Source of the DNA: Isoetes taiwanensis
Lineage: Eukaryota > Streptophyta > Lycopodiopsida > Isoetales > Isoetaceae
Direction: 5' to 3'
DNA length: 64,000 nucleotides
Assembly: GCA_021234155.1 (NCBI GenBank)
Contig: JAJEKV010000100.1
Location: 3,076,116 to 3,140,115, forward strand
Positions 45,371 to 57,331 of this stretch are shown one piece after another. Under the pieces are notes generated by a model. It was given only the letters and a program-made list of their open reading frames with translations. It made no database searches and was not told the DNA's origin. The translations under genes and the position numbers were made by a program. The number at the start of each line of letters is the position of its first letter. Position 1 is the stretch's first letter.

Positions 45371-45709
45371 TTGGGATCCTTACTGCGCATGTGGTGGCTT
45401 TGCTCCCCTTGATTGGGCTGATTTGGTGAAGATATCTTGTCTTGTCGAAGGACCAAGTTGCATCTTCAAACTCTCACGAGATTCCGGTAGTCATATCGGT
45501 TTTGGCGTATTACGGGGGTGAATCTTTGGTTAGACTCTTAAGCGAGCCTTATCTCCTTTTACTTATCTAGTATGGAGTAAGCACATGGTGTCGCAGGCTC
45601 GTGTTCCAGCAGCATCCTCTTGTGTTTACACAACTAGATGAGAAATATTCATTTTGTACTTTTTCTTGCTCATTAATAAACTTTTTGTTCGTCCTTCAAA
45701 ACAAAATTT

Positions 45710-45723
45710 TTTTAATGCATGCA
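45710..45723. repeat. Target-site duplication, right copy (14 bp)
   Basis: Second TTTTAATGCATGCA; see 43060-43073. Confidence 0.9.
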
Positions 45724-46078
45724 CATACTCACTAGTAGCTTTTCGCTTACTATCAGCCATTTTCACCATTCTTAAGGCTTGTTGGTTAGTATTCAACCCA
45801 AACAACTTGACAAGCCTTGGTGAAATAAAGTTGTGAGTGGCTCCCGTATCAATCAAAATACTAAAAGGAACTTCATTGGTTTTACCTTCAACTTGCACTA
45901 CATGTGCCTGCAGCTGTGCTGTCCCTTGATCAACTGCTACACAAACTTGCATAGCTTCCTCTAAATTTATGAGGGTTGCCTGATGAGCTCTCATTGCCCC
46001 TACATTCTGAGATCCTTGAACCTTGGCATTTGAGTTATTCTTCTTAGGACAAAAACGTGGCCTATACCCCTTTTGCTT
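45724..46078 (-). pseudogene. Ty3/gypsy gag C-terminus and protease active site
   Basis: Open on the minus strand: KGYRPRFCPKKNN (second half of a CCHC zinc knuckle), a linker, VEGKTNEVPFSILIDTGATH then NFISPRLVKLFG with the D-T-G-A protease active site, and ending SEYVHAL at the LINE insertion. It continues into 43059-42260 once the LINE is subtracted. The right end is cut by the DNA transposon at 46079. Confidence 0.9.
46075..46078. repeat. 4-bp target-site duplication GCTT, left
   Basis: GCTT directly outside the left inverted repeat; the same four bases follow the right inverted repeat at 57353-57356. Deleting one copy and the insert joins the two halves of the zinc knuckle in frame. Confidence 0.85.
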
Positions 46079-46099
46079 GGGTAGAAGCATGAAAGGGTG
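46079..46099 (+). repeat. Left terminal inverted repeat of the Sola-like element
   Basis: 21 bp starting GGGTAGAAGCATG. Its exact reverse complement is at 57332-57352. Confidence 0.9.
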
Positions 46100-46869
46100 A
46101 TTGAATTTTTTTGTGTATTGATGTAAAAATTTGAACTGGGTTAAAGGGTTTGTAATGTACATTTTGAATTTTACATGGAGTTGCCTATCATTAATAAAGG
46201 CGGTTGACGTACAATATTCTCCATAATTATACCAAATCCTCCCGAAATCTTGTACTAGCTTCTCTATCAATAAAATCTAAATATCTTGCCTGCGGAAAAA
46301 AAAAAACTTTGGCGCACATTTTGAACTTTACTCAATCGATCAAACATGGCTCCGGATTCTACCTCAACGAAAACTTGGCCCGAATCGATTATAGCTGCTC
46401 TTAAATCGAATGCATTTCAAGAAACAAATGTATCTTGAACAAATTGAAATCCCTTTCCTTCAAGCGATAATACAAATCCCTTCAAGCGATGAGTACAAAT
46501 CTGGTTAATAATCGATTTCTTGTGCGGGGATGTTGTATCCCCTTTGCTGAGAATGGATCGATGTCTTAAAGCACCGGTTGAAGAAGAAACTATGGAAGAA
46601 GGATTGGACTCTCATGCAAGCACTTGAGGTCGACATCGGGTTCATTTTCAATCCTCCTGTTGATGAAGTTTAGGAAAACTTTTGTTACAAGCGAGCAAAA
46701 GAAAATCGAAGCAGAGAGGGTTTGTAGGGGTGGATCGTGACAAAGCCAATTAGAAGAAAGGTGAATGCTTACGTAAATCTCATAATGAATGAGGTATCTA
46801 ATTTGACTCCAAAAGCGACAAAAGTATATTTGCAAGAAGATTATTGCGGGACAAAAAGATTGCAATTCC

Positions 46870-49664
46870 TATTTGAGCCGAGTCATTGGAAGGCCTCAAG
46901 AGGCTATCGTGAAAGCAGTCTGGTAAAAAAAGAATTTAAAGGATGGCCTCCAAGGCGTCAAAAATGCAAATAGCAATAGCGGACTTGTTGCAAAGCATTT
47001 TGTACTATCTATGGTGGTTGGAGAGGAAGGAGAATTACATAAGACTTTACTAGCGACTAAGTTGCTGAAAATACATCCTAGAAATATGAAACTAGCGGTG
47101 GGAGAGAAGGAAAAGAATGTCACTAGGTGGAACAAATGCATGGGCATTAGCGGTGAAATCAAGAACAAATCGATAGATCGGGCTATGAAGGATATGGTTG
47201 CTTTCGGTTTGGTTAGATAACTCAAAGGTTTCACCAAAAATTAGAGATGTCATGAAGAAGAGAACACAACCAATTCAATATATTGACATTACAGTGCTGT
47301 TGTAATTTATTTAGTATATTGCATCTTGTTTTTGAGAATAAAAATGAATGTAAAGTTTGCAGATTTCTTTACTTTTTGGCGAGAATAAAGATGTCTTTTA
47401 TTTTGTAACTGCTTGATGTAAAGTTTGTAACATTTCTTTACTTTTTGAATGTAATGTAGATGCGATCGCCCTAGTTGTTCTACATGGAAATGTCAAATTA
47501 TTTCATGGCAACGTACATGTATATTTGTTTACATGTATGTTACGGATGTATATTTGTTTACATGTATATTACGGATGTATATTTGTTTACATGTATATTA
47601 CGGATGTATTGTAGATGTAAGCGATAACTAAGAAGAAATTAGTGTGGAGATGTATTAATTGTCAAAAAATTATGTGACTTCATAGTAAATGAAATAAAAT
47701 TCATGTCGAGAATGTACATGTATGTGTGGGAGTTTAGGGTCTTGAATATGTAAAAAAGATTTGTATGTAATGTAATGTAATGAGGGTGACTAATTTTATT
47801 TCCTTTGTAATTTTCTGGGCTGAATTATTCAATTTTGTGGATCGATTATCGGAGGTTCGGATTGGGCTTAGGCAATTTGAATACTTAAAACCTTCTTGCA
47901 TTAGAAAGCTAAAGGAAAAAAACACATGTTGTTCGTGAAACATGAGCAATCAGATCTGTACAAGCGGGCATTTAATTTGATGAGGTCAAGACTCCATGAA
48001 AATTGTTAGTTACAATTGTGGTGTGTCGCATCCCGAAGCTCATCTTTGGAATATGTCAAGCGAAGGACAAGACATTTGATAATGTTAGCACATTTTGGAG
48101 GGCTATGGTATGTGTGGAGCGGCCCAGAACAGCAGTGGCATAAGCTACAATGTATCAAATCAGTTGTGGAAATTGTGGGAAATAATTAATTGAGTTGTGT
48201 CCAAGAGAATACAAGGAGCAGATTGATCAAGCGCTTGATTGGCAAGTCTATGGTTACGTTAATGAGCCCTCGAAGAAAGGAACTTCCACGAAGACTAAAG
48301 CTAATTGACAAGAAAAGCAGCTCGATAATATGTTGGATAACATGTTTGATCATATGTCGAAGTTTGTATATCATAACTTTGTGGCACATTAAGCGAGCAA
48401 ACAATTCAAGGAATCCATGAAGAGTCTTCGTGATGATCTGTTATTATCGGTTGTTGATTTCTCGGAGAATTATACTTTGAAGCCATTCAACGAGATTCAA
48501 GCACAACATTGGTACAATGAACAAATCAACATATTGGTCCACATCCACGATGTTCAAGGTGCAGGGGTAAAATGAGGAAATGTGTGCACTTCTTTATTTC
48601 AGATGACAAAACACATGATACTCACTTTGTACAAAAAGCATTCAAGATGCACCTCAATTGGCTGAAAAGAAAATGGTCTTTGGTCATATGAAATACCACT
48701 TAGTTTGGTCGGCGGGTTGTGCGGCCCAATTCAAGTCGAGAAGAGCTTTCTATCATGTAACTAGGTATCATCAAGAGCATAAGATCGAGAATGCCTTTGG
48801 AATTTCTTTGGCTCGGGACATGGGAAGGGCACACATGATGGAGAAGGAGCCATAGCCAAACTATGGCTCGGGCTAAAAAAGAAAAAAGGATGGGAAAGTG
48901 ATAAAAAATCGAGAAGCGCATGTGAGGTTCTTGAAGAAAATTTCTGATGTGGAAAGGGTATTTTGGAAGGTGTCGACATTGGCCGTTCCCAAAGATTTGA
49001 TGTGCTCCCGATGAAAGGGGTGCAATCTCTTCATTAATTATCATCCATAGATCCAAATGATCCAACAAAGTTAATGTGTAGATCTCTTTCATGTTTTGTA
49101 AAGGCATGCATCAATTTTGAATGGCACTGCTTGTGAGAATCTTTGATCATTGTGGCAAGTGGGAGTTGAGAAAACTAGAGCCTACAAGCGGGGACAATGT
49201 TGAAGAAGATGGAGTGCAGGCGAGGAGGACTTGTGGGCAAATGGCGTGGACAATGTGGATGAGGCGGTCTGGGTTGGAGATTATTTTGCATCATTCACAT
49301 CCCAGGACAATTATGAAAAAGGGTCCCTTATTATCTCATCCGATTACCTGAAGTGAAACATGCCCTCGAAGACACCAAGGATGACTATGGAAATGAATTT
49401 TATTGTGGTAATGAAGTTATAGCTGGTAACTACTTTGAATTGATTCACGGTTGCCATCAAAAATGCGAGGCTTATTCAAGGAAAGAAAGTTCTTGTCCAT
49501 CCCAAGTCGATGGTGGGGTGAGATTTCCATTAGACAAGTCAAACATAAGATTAAAGGTACATCTTATGCATATGAGCCCGACTAACTATTGGCATGAAAT
49601 GTTCTTTGGGAAATTTGCGGAGATTGTAGAATCTACATGTCGATTAACTTTGTTGTTGAAGTAA
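46870..49664 (+). pseudogene. Sola-like DDD transposase, degenerate
   Basis: Plus-strand segments in order: GELHKTLLATKLLKIHPRN near 47040; VWLDNSKVSPKIRDVMKKR at 47206, the W-x-E-N-T-x-V-S-P-N-K-x-D pattern of these transposases; STFWRAMVCVERP, SCGNCG and LCPREYKEQID near 48090-48230, a Cys-rich zinc-binding part; DMFDHMSKFVYHNFVAH; DDLLLSVVDFSENYTLKP at 48436 with the first Asp; HWYNEQINILVHIHDV; LVWSAGCAAQFKSRRAFYHV at 48700, where the usual catalytic Asp of WSDG is Ala; HDGEGAIAKLWLGLKK at 48830; and a C-terminal part (KHALEDTKDDYGNEFYCGNE) to 49664. Bases 47320-47980 look like an intron or decayed gap. Frameshifts and stops plus the lost Asp make it inactive. Confidence 0.8.
47512..47615 (+). 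repeat. 31-bp tandem repeat, 3 copies
   Basis: Three copies of TATATTTGTTTACATGTATR followed by TTACGGATG, within the transposon between transposase segments. Confidence 0.85.
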
Positions 49665-50120
49665 CTTTTCTATGCACTAAGGCATGGACTTGCAAACCGA
49701 ATGTAATCGAGAATGTGAACCCAGTTAAAACACAAACATTAATATAATGTTTATATACTTCAAAGGCTGTTATACTTAGTGTAAGTTCAATTGGTTTCCA
49801 CTGTTAGGCATTGATCTCCTCAAGAATCGGGTGCACCGGGTGAGTTTGCATTTGAATTGGGGATATGGATTGTGATCTAGTCGTTCGATCTCCTCCATAT
49901 CGGAATCAACCCGGTCACCCACGGGTAAAAAGGAATTTTTATCCTGTCTATTCCCTTCTCCCCATTTTACGATATGGCTCATTACCATGCCAATGATTTG
50001 TTCCTTAACCAATGATTTGTGCCAATGATTTGTTCAACATCCTTTTCTCAAAAATCTATCCCCTTTGTCCTCTATTTACGACCCAATTGGCCAATGGTTG
50101 ATCTTTGGCATATATCCCAC
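49665..50120. other. No gene seen
   Basis: Sequence after the transposase with no supported frame. CCAATGATTTGTKCC is repeated near 50005 and 50020. Confidence 0.5.
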
Positions 50121-50129
50121 AAGCCTAGC

Positions 50130-50913
50130 TCAAAGGAAAAGGGCTATACTCAATGTGGAATATTCCTTTCAATGTAATAAGGAATATTCTTGATAACTAT
50201 GCACTAAGGAATATTCCTTTCAATGCAAAAGGAATATTCCTTTCAAAAACAAACTAATAGGAATATTCCTTGTAACTATGGGTGCATAAACAAACTAAAA
50301 ATAATGTTCCTTTGAAGGTAATAAGGAATATTCACGATAACTAAGCTAAGGAATATTCCTTTCAATGCAATAAGGAATATTCCTTTCAAGGTAATAAGGA
50401 ATATTCCTTGTTATCTCTATATTGTTGACTCACGCTTTACCAAACACAATATGCATAGGCACACAATATGCCTTAACATAATCCATTCATTTGGCATTTG
50501 TTGATTTGGCAATTTGTTGATTTGGCAATTGTTGAGGAACATTGAATGCATGTGGGATATTTGAGCCAATATTCCTTGTAACTATGGGTGCATTAAACAA
50601 ACTAAAGAATATTTTTGAAGGTAATAAGGAATATTCACGATAACTAGGATAAGGAATATTCGTTTCAATGCAATAAGGAATATTCCTTTCAAGGTAATAA
50701 GGAATATTCCTTTCAAGGTAATAAGGAATATTCCTTGTTATCTCTATATTGTTGACTCACGCTTTACCAAACACAATATGCATAGGCACACAATATGCCT
50801 TAACATAATCCATTCATTTGGCATTTGTTGATTTGGCAATTTGTTGATTTGGCAATTTGTTGATTTGGCAATTGTTGAGGAACATTGAATGCATGTGGGA
50901 TATTTGAGCCATT
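50130..50913 (+). repeat. Array of AAGGAATATTCCTT palindromes and a ~170-bp direct repeat
   Basis: At least 14 copies of the 10-bp palindrome GGAATATTCC, or one-base variants, mostly as AAGGAATATTCCTT, separated by TCAATGCAAT or TCAAGGTAAT spacers. A longer block (GTTGACTCACGCTTTACC to GGGATATTTGAGCC) occurs at about 50398-50568 and 50722-50911; the second copy has one extra TTGTTGATTTGGCAA unit. Confidence 0.9.
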
Positions 50914-51302
50914 ACTAAAAAAAAGGGTGGACTAGGATTACATCTTGGGCGGTTATGACCATGGCGGGCACATGGCGAAGATTACAAGCCCGGTGAGCCA
51001 TAACTTTTCAACATCTAATCTCTATCCACACTTATCAATGATAATTTATATATGTGCACGTTTTTTGTGATATATGCATGTGGGATATTGCTAACTTTGT
51101 GTTAGGGTTGTGCTAGGGTGTGAAATCGTATGCATGGATACATCCCTTTCCTCTTCTGCCTAATTCCCAAAACAAAATCGTATGCATGCAAACATCCCTT
51201 TTATTCCCAAAATTCTGCCATGTAGCTTCATTCCGTCCCCATCGTCTATTCCGCCATCTCCTTCACTCTTTCCCCATTCCGTCCATCTCCTTCACTTCCG
51301 CC

Positions 51303-51587
51303 ATGGCCAAGTTCAAGACCACACTCCACAGGAACACTATCCCGGCCATTGTGCCTGCTCCTCCCCCGCCAGCACGGTCCTCCTCTTCCTCCGGAGAATC
51401 CGTGTCTTCCTCCGGAGGCCACCCGGTTACAGTCAGGGCGAAGTTCACTCCACCAGAGGTGGAGAAGCTCATCATGGCTCATCAGTTTGTCGCCCGTTGC
51501 GGGGGATCGAGTGGGTGCATGAGGCTTACCTCGGCGAGGCGACTCCTCGAAATGAAGATGTATGCCATGGAGGGCGTCCTTCAATAG
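51303..51587 (+). CDS. Small 94-residue ORF in the Sola-like element
   Basis: ATG at 51303 sits in a strong plant context (GCCATGGCC) after a C/T-rich leader. The product starts MAKFKTTLHRNT, has a Pro/Ser-rich linker, then TVRAKFTPPEVEKLIMAHQF and ends EMKMYAMEGVLQ. The TPxExEKLI pattern recalls the first helix of SANT/HTH domains, but I do not recognise the protein. An in-frame upstream ATG at 51120 would give 155 residues; the second ATG is preferred for its context. It could be an accessory protein of the transposon. Confidence 0.5.
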   Translation: MAKFKTTLHRNTIPAIVPAPPPPARSSSSSGESVSSSGGHPVTVRAKFTPPEVEKLIMAHQFVARCGGSSGCMRLTSARRLLEMKMYAMEGVLQ

Positions 51588-52196
51588 AGCTGAAGATGGC
51601 ACGAAGATCAAGCCTTGTTTTTGTAATCCACGGTTTCAATTTTTTGGTAATAGTCCTTGTGACTATTCTTTGTAAAAAACTTTTAATTAAATCTGAAGCA
51701 ATAGTCCTTGTGACTCCATTTTTTATAAAGCTTTTCATTAATGTGAACTCCTCTTCTCTCACATTTGTTGTGACTATTTTTTTGCTTTAAGCATTCTCTC
51801 GAGTTTCCCTTTGTTCTTTTAGTTAAGCCCGAACTATTTCTATCCTTTACGTATAGATATAAGAAACATGTTTGGTACTTAGTTTGCAACTCAAGTTTTT
51901 GGTGCAACTCAAGTTAATGGCGATTTTTGTCATTAATTATAAAATGCAAAGTACAATTCTTGAAATAGTATACCAAAACAAACATTAAAGCCAACAAGGA
52001 ATTTCAAGGTGCGAGAATTTATGATCGCACACTAACAAAATATGGTAACCAGCAGCCAATAGGAAAATATGTTCAGAGTATTTTTCTTTAAATGCATCTT
52101 AAAAGCATCTGAAGCATCTGCCAAAAATTTCTGGATGTTGGTCCAGAAACCTCTTGAACAATACCATCTGCATGAAATGAACACTAAACTGTTAGG

Positions 52197-52815
52197 GTGT
52201 GTATACCACACCAAACCATGCACCATACCATGCCCCACACTATCATATTCACCCGAGCAGGCACATCCCACCACACACCACACACCCCACCACACCCACA
52301 CCATTCACCACACACCATACACCATAGACCATACACCAACTATCATATTCACGAGCAGGCACATCCCACCACACACCACCCATTCACCACACACCCCACC
52401 ACACACCCCACCACACACCACCATTCACCACACACCATACACCATAGACCACACCAACTATCATATTCACGGGCAGGCACATCCCACCACACACCACCAT
52501 TCACCACATACCCCACCACACACTCCACCACACACCACACCATTCACCACACACCATACACCATAGACCATACACCAACTATCATATTCACGAGCAGGCA
52601 CATCCCACCACACACCACACCATTCACCACACACCATACACCAAATGGTGGAGTGTGGAAGCGGTGGTGGAGTGTGGTGGTGGGGGGGTGGTGTGGTGTG
52701 TTGTGTGGTGGTGGGGTGTGGTGGTGGGGGTGGTGGTGGTGGTGGTGTAGTGGTGTGTGGTGGTATGATGTGGTGTGGTGGAGTGTGGTGGGGTGTGTGG
52801 TGTGGTGTTGGCTAA
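52197..52815 (+). repeat. CA-rich minisatellite switching to GT-rich
   Basis: Four repeats of CATATTCAC...GAGCAGGCACATCCC start at about 52244, 52344, 52464 and 52586, embedded in ACCACACACC tracts. At about 52648 the composition flips to GGTGGTGTGGTG tracts until 52815. The two halves are complementary in character, so the region can fold back. The GT half is G-rich enough for quadruplexes. ORFs here (Thr/His/Pro or Val/Trp/Cys) are artefacts. Confidence 0.9.
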
Positions 52816-52919
52816 TCAAAACAATCAAGTATGTTGTAGCGATCGAAACAATCAAATAAGCTGTTTTGATTGACCAAAAAAAGGTACAAGGCTTCTTTAA
52901 ATCGAAATCTTTTTTCTTC

Positions 52920-55900
52920 AAAAAAAAAAAAACTTACATAGTCATAAAGTATACTATCGATTATTATACTATTCACATAGTGTCATTTACACATTCCTTA
53001 TGATAGGAAATGTGAACACAAATGTGAACAAAAGATATATATAAGCACATTTACATAGTTCATCTTGCAAAATCAGGATACTCGGACTCATGATCAGCTC
53101 GGAAATCGGAGGGGCTGGCTGATCGTTCTTTTCGGATTAGCATCACAATGCATGACCAAAGCATCTATTAGAAATTGTCGTCGTGACGGGCGCATTCATG
53201 AGAGAACCATTTAGATGTAATCTGTGACATCCATAAATAAGGTTAGAAATATTTAAAGGAACATGAGATCACGGTACATACAAGGGAAGGCATACAACTT
53301 ACTTCCATATCTCTACCCGAGACAAGAGCTTTAACATATTTGTGCATAAATCCCATCACATACAACCCACATGATGTTAAATCGGGCTCTTTGTGGCACC
53401 TCTACTTCTTTGAATCCGATTAACATTATTTCTCTTCATGAAATCGGCGCCTCTAGATACTTGACCCGATCGATGTGGTTAACATTTGTGTGTGCAGCCT
53501 ACATATCCGCGAAATTTAGCGGACCCGAATTAGCGAAGAAAAAGCAAAGCAACAACTTAAAGTATTACATACCCTTTGATTGCTTTCTCGTTAAATCGCA
53601 TAACACATAAGAGGATTCAAGGCGTGAATTCACAGTGCGGGTAGGATCTTGAAATCGGATGGTGCGGCGTAAAACAGCCCGGCACAAAATGGTCATTCTC
53701 AAGGATAGGTGCAAGGATATGATGGCATTTAGCTACCACAATCCCCTTCATCCCGATTTCACTATTTCAATGACATTCGGTGATCCTTGGTGATTCACCC
53801 TTTCTTTTTGTTGCTAGTAGCTTCTCTAAACCTTATATAGTTGTAGCGGGGATAAAAAGATTTTGCTCTTCCACTTTCGAAGGCAATGTCTCATACAAGC
53901 ACACGGATTAGATTAAGATTAACATTAGAGACAAGGAATGGCAACAAATACGGCTTCGGTTACAACGGGTTATTACACGCCATAAAGATCCACTAAGCGG
54001 CTACTCATTTTAGAGTTAGTTGCACATAAAATTGCTATGTCGGATGCAACCACTTTCATTTCAGCCGGTGGACCGTTCTTGAATGGCGTGAATGGCGCCA
54101 ATTCCATAAGTTTATCCTTGTCATCATTTTACATTTGTCGGATCCAGATGTTAGTGTCATATTAACAATTGATCCATGACAATAAAGCATAAATTGATAC
54201 CTTCAATCTCTGTTTCCGATGGTTTAGACACTGCAAAGCAGTAGAATATAATAAACTCTTGAAGTATAAGTAAGTCAATGTTAGTGTCATATTAACAATT
54301 GATCCATGACAATAAAGCATAAATTGATACCTTCTAATCTCTGTTTCCGATGGTTTAGACCTGCAAAAGCGAGTAAAATATAATAAGATCTTGAAGTATA
54401 AGTAAGTCAATGTAAGCTAGCAATTACCGTTTTGCGGCGGATGTCCTGCTCGGTTTTGCACTCTCTTTTTCCAATTTGTTTTGGCATCGGCTTTGACCAT
54501 AAATTTAGTCGTTGCCTTGGCTGCAATCTCAAGGCTTCTTCAACATCATCTAGCTCCTTTGAATCATCGCCATAAGTCTCGAAGAGACAAGAAAGTGCTT
54601 CATTCTAATGTTTTGAAAGCAAGACAAAAAAAAAAACACGTGCACGCCAAAGAACAAGCCTTTTCCTCAACTTGAAAAGCAGCAACTTAGGGGATTTGTT
54701 TTCAATGTAAATCACCAACATCTTGATAATTTTATCGTAAACACGTCAGCGTAAGTTTCAAAATACAAAAAAAAAAAAAAAAAATAGAAACCACGAAAGG
54801 AGAAATTACTTTACGGGCTTTGACTAGTTGCTCAATAATAGCGGCTCCGCTTCAGCGGTGGGATCTCTTTTTGGAAAACAACCTCTGCTGCAAAATATTG
54901 AACATTAGTGAACTCTAACTACAACGGATGCAATCTTAATGTAATCGAGAATGTCATCACCCTACCTTCCACATACCCCTCTTGTCTCCAAATCACACCT
55001 TTGATTGCTTATGAGTTGTTGCAATTCTCAAAGGTGATGTAAATGTGGATGGACTTCCAACATCGATAGCGGCGGCATCTTTTGTGCCGGTTCAGCAATT
55101 GGGATGTCGAGAATGGTAAATGCAACCCCATCTCAATAACATTCTTCTTTTCACCTACAACATGAAATTTTGCTATATTGAACTTAAGCATAGTGCACGA
55201 AACATGAATTGTTTAGTTTACTGCGGTTTTACTTCTTCCTTTCTTGATACTACCCATATGCGCATTGACACAATTGGGTGTCAATAAAATGTAAACACTT
55301 GATTCAGAATCAAGGGAAGATGTAGAGTAGATAGAAATAAAATCTGAAGAAAAAACAATCAGATGCAAATCAAAACAGAACAAATGTTAATTACATGCAA
55401 GTAGGTTTTTACTACGGGCAAACTTTCTGGCGATAATGTAGCGACAAAATAGAAGTACATTAGTGTACATAGCTATCACAATGTAAAAAACCAAATAAAT
55501 TCAAATGTATTTGAGAACAAAATATTTTATCAATACACCCTATCAAATACATCATTGACATTGAATGTAAAGGAAAGTCAAATACCAAATTCATATGCAT
55601 TTACGATCACATGTAAATGCAAAGTACATCAATACAATACACCCTATTAATACACCACAGTAAAGGAATTCCAAAAAGCACTTCATGGCACATGTAAATG
55701 TAAAATCTGAGAAGCAAATACATTTCCTCTTTACAGTAAAGACAAAACCACGCCAAATCAAATGTTAATACAATTATGTACATGATGGAAACTAACTACA
55801 TCTAAGTACACTCAAACTAATTATGTAATCAAAATAGAAATAGATGTACCTTTGGAAGGATTCCTAAAAGCGATTAATCATGGGTCCTCGGACCATGAAC

Positions 55901-57240
55901 AATCATGTACACATGTATTCGTCGTTGAAACCACGAATATAAGACAAAATAGACAATATGTATGACCACAAAGTGGAGATATTACCATGGTCGAGTCAAG
56001 GCAATCATTGCAGCTGCTGCAAGTATTGCTTATATGTGAGAATGAAGCGCTCCGTCTTGTTGCGAGTATGGGAGCGGGCTGCAGGCCTATCGGGTCTGAT
56101 CTTTCCAAATGTTAGTCATCTCCTTTATTCTATTCTCACGGTTGGAATTAACTTCCAAATCCTTGCTGATTTTTTCAATGGCGACTTCTAATTCTTACAA
56201 ATCAGCCTTTAAACAATCAATGGGAATCATTAGAGCATCTAAATCAGCAATATAACTTGATTTCTCCTCTTCTAAATGGGATGCCAAAGCCATTTGCACA
56301 TCGATTAGCTTCCGCTTGCTTTTAAACACTGCCATAATCTTTGAGCTGCTCACATATTTTTGCATCTTTACTCTGCACAAGTCTTGTCAAAAGCTCTTAT
56401 CACTCTCATGCTTCAGCAGTTCAATTTCCATTGTTTTCCTTTTCTCTTTTAAAGTCGTATTTCATCAAGCATGGAGGCGAGAATCTAATGCCCTTGTTTC
56501 CCTCCACCTTTTCATCATTTCCAACTGCTGCCCCAATTCTACGGGGCATACATTTAATAGCTTTAACATTGGAAGACTTTCTTTGTAGCTAATTACAATC
56601 GGTCGATTCTTTTTGAGAGCCTTTTGAATGAAGACTTGCACTTGCTTTCACCTCATCCCAATCAATGTGTACTCCTTTGTAATGAAGTGCATATGCTCGG
56701 GCAAAATACAATGGAATGTGATGATTTGCAATGTCCCTCCTACAAAAAACGTGCTCATACCGAGAAAAAAAAATTTGTCATCAACCGGGCTTAATCACAC
56801 TCTTGATAACCCCCCTAATAGCGGGGGCTTGAACCCCAAACATCACACTATTTGCACTAGCCACGGAAACATGCTATCAAAATTGTTGCTCCTAAAATTT
56901 GCTGATGCTTACCTTGTCAAACTTCGGGCGGCAAGACCTCCCGATCTGAAGAAGACCCACTCTTGAGTTTTCGGGCGACAGTTCTAGTGGGAGACCTTGG
57001 CATGGGCTTTACAGGTTTGTTGCGAGGAGATTTCCTTGAAGATGTCTTTGTTCCAAGCTGTTTCATCATGATCTCTTCCACAGTGCTTCACTCTCTGAAA
57101 ATGCAAGCTTTTGGCTATGGAGGTCTGATCTTGGCTATGGATGGATGTCAAGCTTTTCGGCTATGGAGGTTGAATATGGATGTCAAGGAAGGTTGAGCAG
57201 GTTGAGAGGAGGAGGAGAGTTCAAAATTATTTGCCCTATT
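52920..57240 (-). other. Minus-strand coding remnants of unknown family inside the transposon
   Basis: Several minus-strand stretches look protein-like in order but are separated by AT-rich or broken sequence: LAPILENDHFVPG near 53690, DIYGVVRHKCQP-type pieces near 53500, KADAKTNWKKRVQNR near 54470, KFMVKA near 54500, LHLPFSTSQLLNRHKR near 55090, DVQMALASHLEEEKSSYIAD near 56290 and HMHFITKEYTLIGMR near 56680. A coiled-coil-like segment (EIELLKHESD...) occurs near 56420. This could be a second transposon gene with introns, converging on the transposase. I cannot assign it. Confidence 0.35.
54149..54408 (+). repeat. ~128-bp tandem duplication
   Basis: GTTAGTGTCATATTAACAAT...GTATAAGTAAGTCAATG occurs twice in tandem (starts at about 54150 and 54280) with small differences. 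High identity indicates a recent event. Confidence 0.9.
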
Positions 57241-57331
57241 AATGATTCATTCCAAGAATAATAATTTCTGGGGGGAGGGATTTCCTTACATTTTGAATTT
57301 GTAAATGTAAAATACGGGCACTTTTTTTGCC

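Larger units (their letters stand above)
43074..45709 (+). mobile_element. ORF1-only LINE-derived element (HAL1-like), full-length, with TSD
   Basis: A 2.64-kb insertion bounded by 14-bp duplications inside a gypsy protease gene. It has a 5' UTR of about 440 bp, an ORF1, a 3' UTR, then ...TTAATAAACTTTTTGTTCGT, CCTTC and an A-rich tail AAAACAAAA. No endonuclease or RT sequence lies between ORF1 and the tail. The GTCCTTCAAAA end is shared with the L1 LINE at 13.95 kb. The 5' end carries a perfect 10-bp stem GCGCCCTTCA/TGAAGGGCGC at 43118-43146. This matches the layout of mammalian HAL1 (half-L1) elements, moved in trans by a related ORF2. Confidence 0.85.

Noticed and set aside
52032-52921. Thr/His/Pro-rich and Val/Trp/Cys-rich ORFs of up to 220 residues
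   Set aside because: Translations of the CA/GT minisatellite; all frames are open because of composition.
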